Of a stretch of DNA of 64,000 bases, positions 62,779 to 64,000 are shown piece after piece (the stretch's first letter is position 1; each line of letters opens with the position of its first letter). Where the stretch lies: contig CM067081.1 of NCBI GenBank assembly GCA_034008185.1, positions 13,639,821 to 13,703,820 of the forward strand, in the 5' to 3' direction. The notes below the pieces were generated by a model. That model was not told where the DNA came from and ran no database searches. It saw only the letters and a program-made list of their open reading frames with translations. The stretch is from Gorsachius magnificus (taxonomy: Eukaryota; Chordata; Aves; Pelecaniformes; Ardeidae). A program made the position numbers and the translations under genes.

Positions 62779-63014
62779 ATATATATATATACACACAGAG
62801 CTACATACACATAGATATACATATATACACAGAATATGCTTATTCTGGTATTTCTGTCCCCTCAACACATCTATTGAGAATGGTTTGTGTGTGTGTGTAT
62901 ATATATATGCGTGTATAAACAAATGCACACATGCACACATACATACTTATATATGTACTTTATAGGCATGAAAATATGACCTATGCGGGGGGGGGGGGGG
63001 GGTGTGTGTGTCTC
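62779..63014. repeat. Microsatellite cluster: TA/CA, TG/TA and (G)16(TG)n
   Basis: (AT)n(AC)n at about 62779-62798, CATA/CACA units to 62832, (GT)n(AT)n at about 62885-62908, then CACA/TACA units. A (G)16 run at 62987-63002 is followed by (TG)4. Open frames reported across it are repeat-coded (THTH, YIYI). Confidence 0.9.
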
Positions 63015-64000
63015 TATAATACTGAAGATTGTTTAGTTTTATTAGTTGAATTTTGTTACTTAAATCTGATTAGGCCTGAAAATGAGTTGGATCAGGAGTA
63101 AAATGGATATTGATGTATATGTGTAATCCAAATTGTCTGGAATAAAAATTCTTTGTCTTCAGATTATTTAACCAACTTTGAAGCACAGACAAGAACAGAG
63201 TTTAGCACCTTCCACAAGTGGCAAAGAAATCCTGTAGCAGAGCAGTGATGATTAAAAGGTTAATGTGAAAAGTAAGTTATTAAAACTATTTTGGACAATC
63301 TTTACAAACTTCTGTGTTCCTGCAGGCTCATAAATGGTACTTCTATCTGACTAGCCCTGGAAACACAACACTTAGACAATCCATTAGAAGGCAAATGCTT
63401 GCAAGAGAAAGAAATGGTGTTGCTACTTTGAGCAGAAGTCTAATAAAGATGTCTAGGCAGCTCCTTTGATTTCTCATATTCACAGGAGCACTGAGATGAA
63501 GAACAGAATTTCCTGACTTGAAGGTAGGGGTGCAGAAAAAGCCATCAGATTAGTCAAATGTTGGGAGACCATATCAAATCTTCTAATGCAATGGTCTGTT
63601 CTAGTCTCAGAAGTTGAGACATTGTATTCTGTTTCATTTGTCAACTACCTCCAGTTATAAAACCAAACTTCCTTTGTTTCATGTTTTAGTCCCGTGTTTA
63701 ACTATATTTCAGGAACTGGTATGTACAGATATAGGGACCCTCAAGGACAACTGGTTAGATGTATGCAGCTGAAGGATGATTAGATATCAAAAAAAGAAAT
63801 GGGAAATAGAAGCCAATCCACCTAATCCTATAACACAGCCCTGTAACACAGATGAACATTTGCTATTTTAAGAGGGCCTGTCTGCAGACAGAAAACTGTT
63901 TTCTTGGGAAAAGGTCATTGTGTTTGATATATTTGAGTGGCGAAGTGAAGAAGCTCAGAGTATCAATGAAGCTTTCATGGTAAACTGCTTGTCCCTGTAA
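63015..64000. other. Single-copy AT-rich DNA, no gene seen
   Basis: No recognisable element or exon to the end of the window. Confidence 0.55.

Noticed and set aside
62680..62965. Frames of 79 and 86 codons
   Set aside because: They are translations of CA/TA microsatellites.

Overview
The window looks like part of a bird nuclear genome, in an AT-rich, gene-poor stretch. The main evidence is its interspersed repeats. There are many CR1 LINE fragments whose 3' ends carry the (ATTCTATGA)n-type tail and whose reading frames encode CR1 reverse transcriptase. There are also several solo retroviral LTRs of types I recognise from bird genomes. I found no exon of a host protein-coding gene that I can defend, and no tRNA, rRNA or CRISPR array. 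The order or species cannot be fixed from the sequence alone.

Layout. 1-3.7 kb: single-copy DNA with a 0.9-kb antisense CR1 at 1783-2703 and an unexplained stretch open on both strands near 3.1-3.45 kb. 3.7-8.3 kb: two copies of one LTR type, a 3' fragment at 3740-3969 and a near-complete copy at 7795-8336, plus a CR1 scrap. 12.7-15.2 kb: a long, decayed antisense CR1 that retains endonuclease and reverse transcriptase remnants. 16.4-17.0 kb: a cluster of octamer (POU) motifs with a large palindrome. 17.84-18.43 kb: a solo LTR with perfect 5-bp target-site duplications. 20.3-21.6 kb: three LINE fragments. 25.1-26.3 kb: a GC-rich block ending in a polyadenylation signal and an A-run. 33.9-34.5 kb: a second copy of the 17.8-kb LTR type. 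47.1-49.8 kb: a nested cluster in which an LTR is split by a chimeric CR1 insertion. 53.4-54.6 kb: the youngest-looking CR1, with 396 open codons. 55.3-56.2 kb: a solo LTR of a second type, again with perfect 5-bp duplications. 59.2-60.3 kb: an old CR1. 62.8-63.0 kb: a microsatellite cluster with a 16-base G run.

The genes here are parts of selfish elements rather than a working pathway. All CR1 copies are 5'-truncated and should not be mobile. All LTRs are solo or fragmentary, with no adjacent gag, pol or env. The observations most worth following are these: an antisense reading frame kept open across three copies of one LTR type; a CR1 insertion that seems to have picked up 140 bp also present in inverted orientation 1.7 kb away; the octamer cluster; and the GC-rich block with a retrocopy-like 3' end. 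None amounts to a demonstrated new system. Family assignments come from recall of bird repeat sequences, without a database search.
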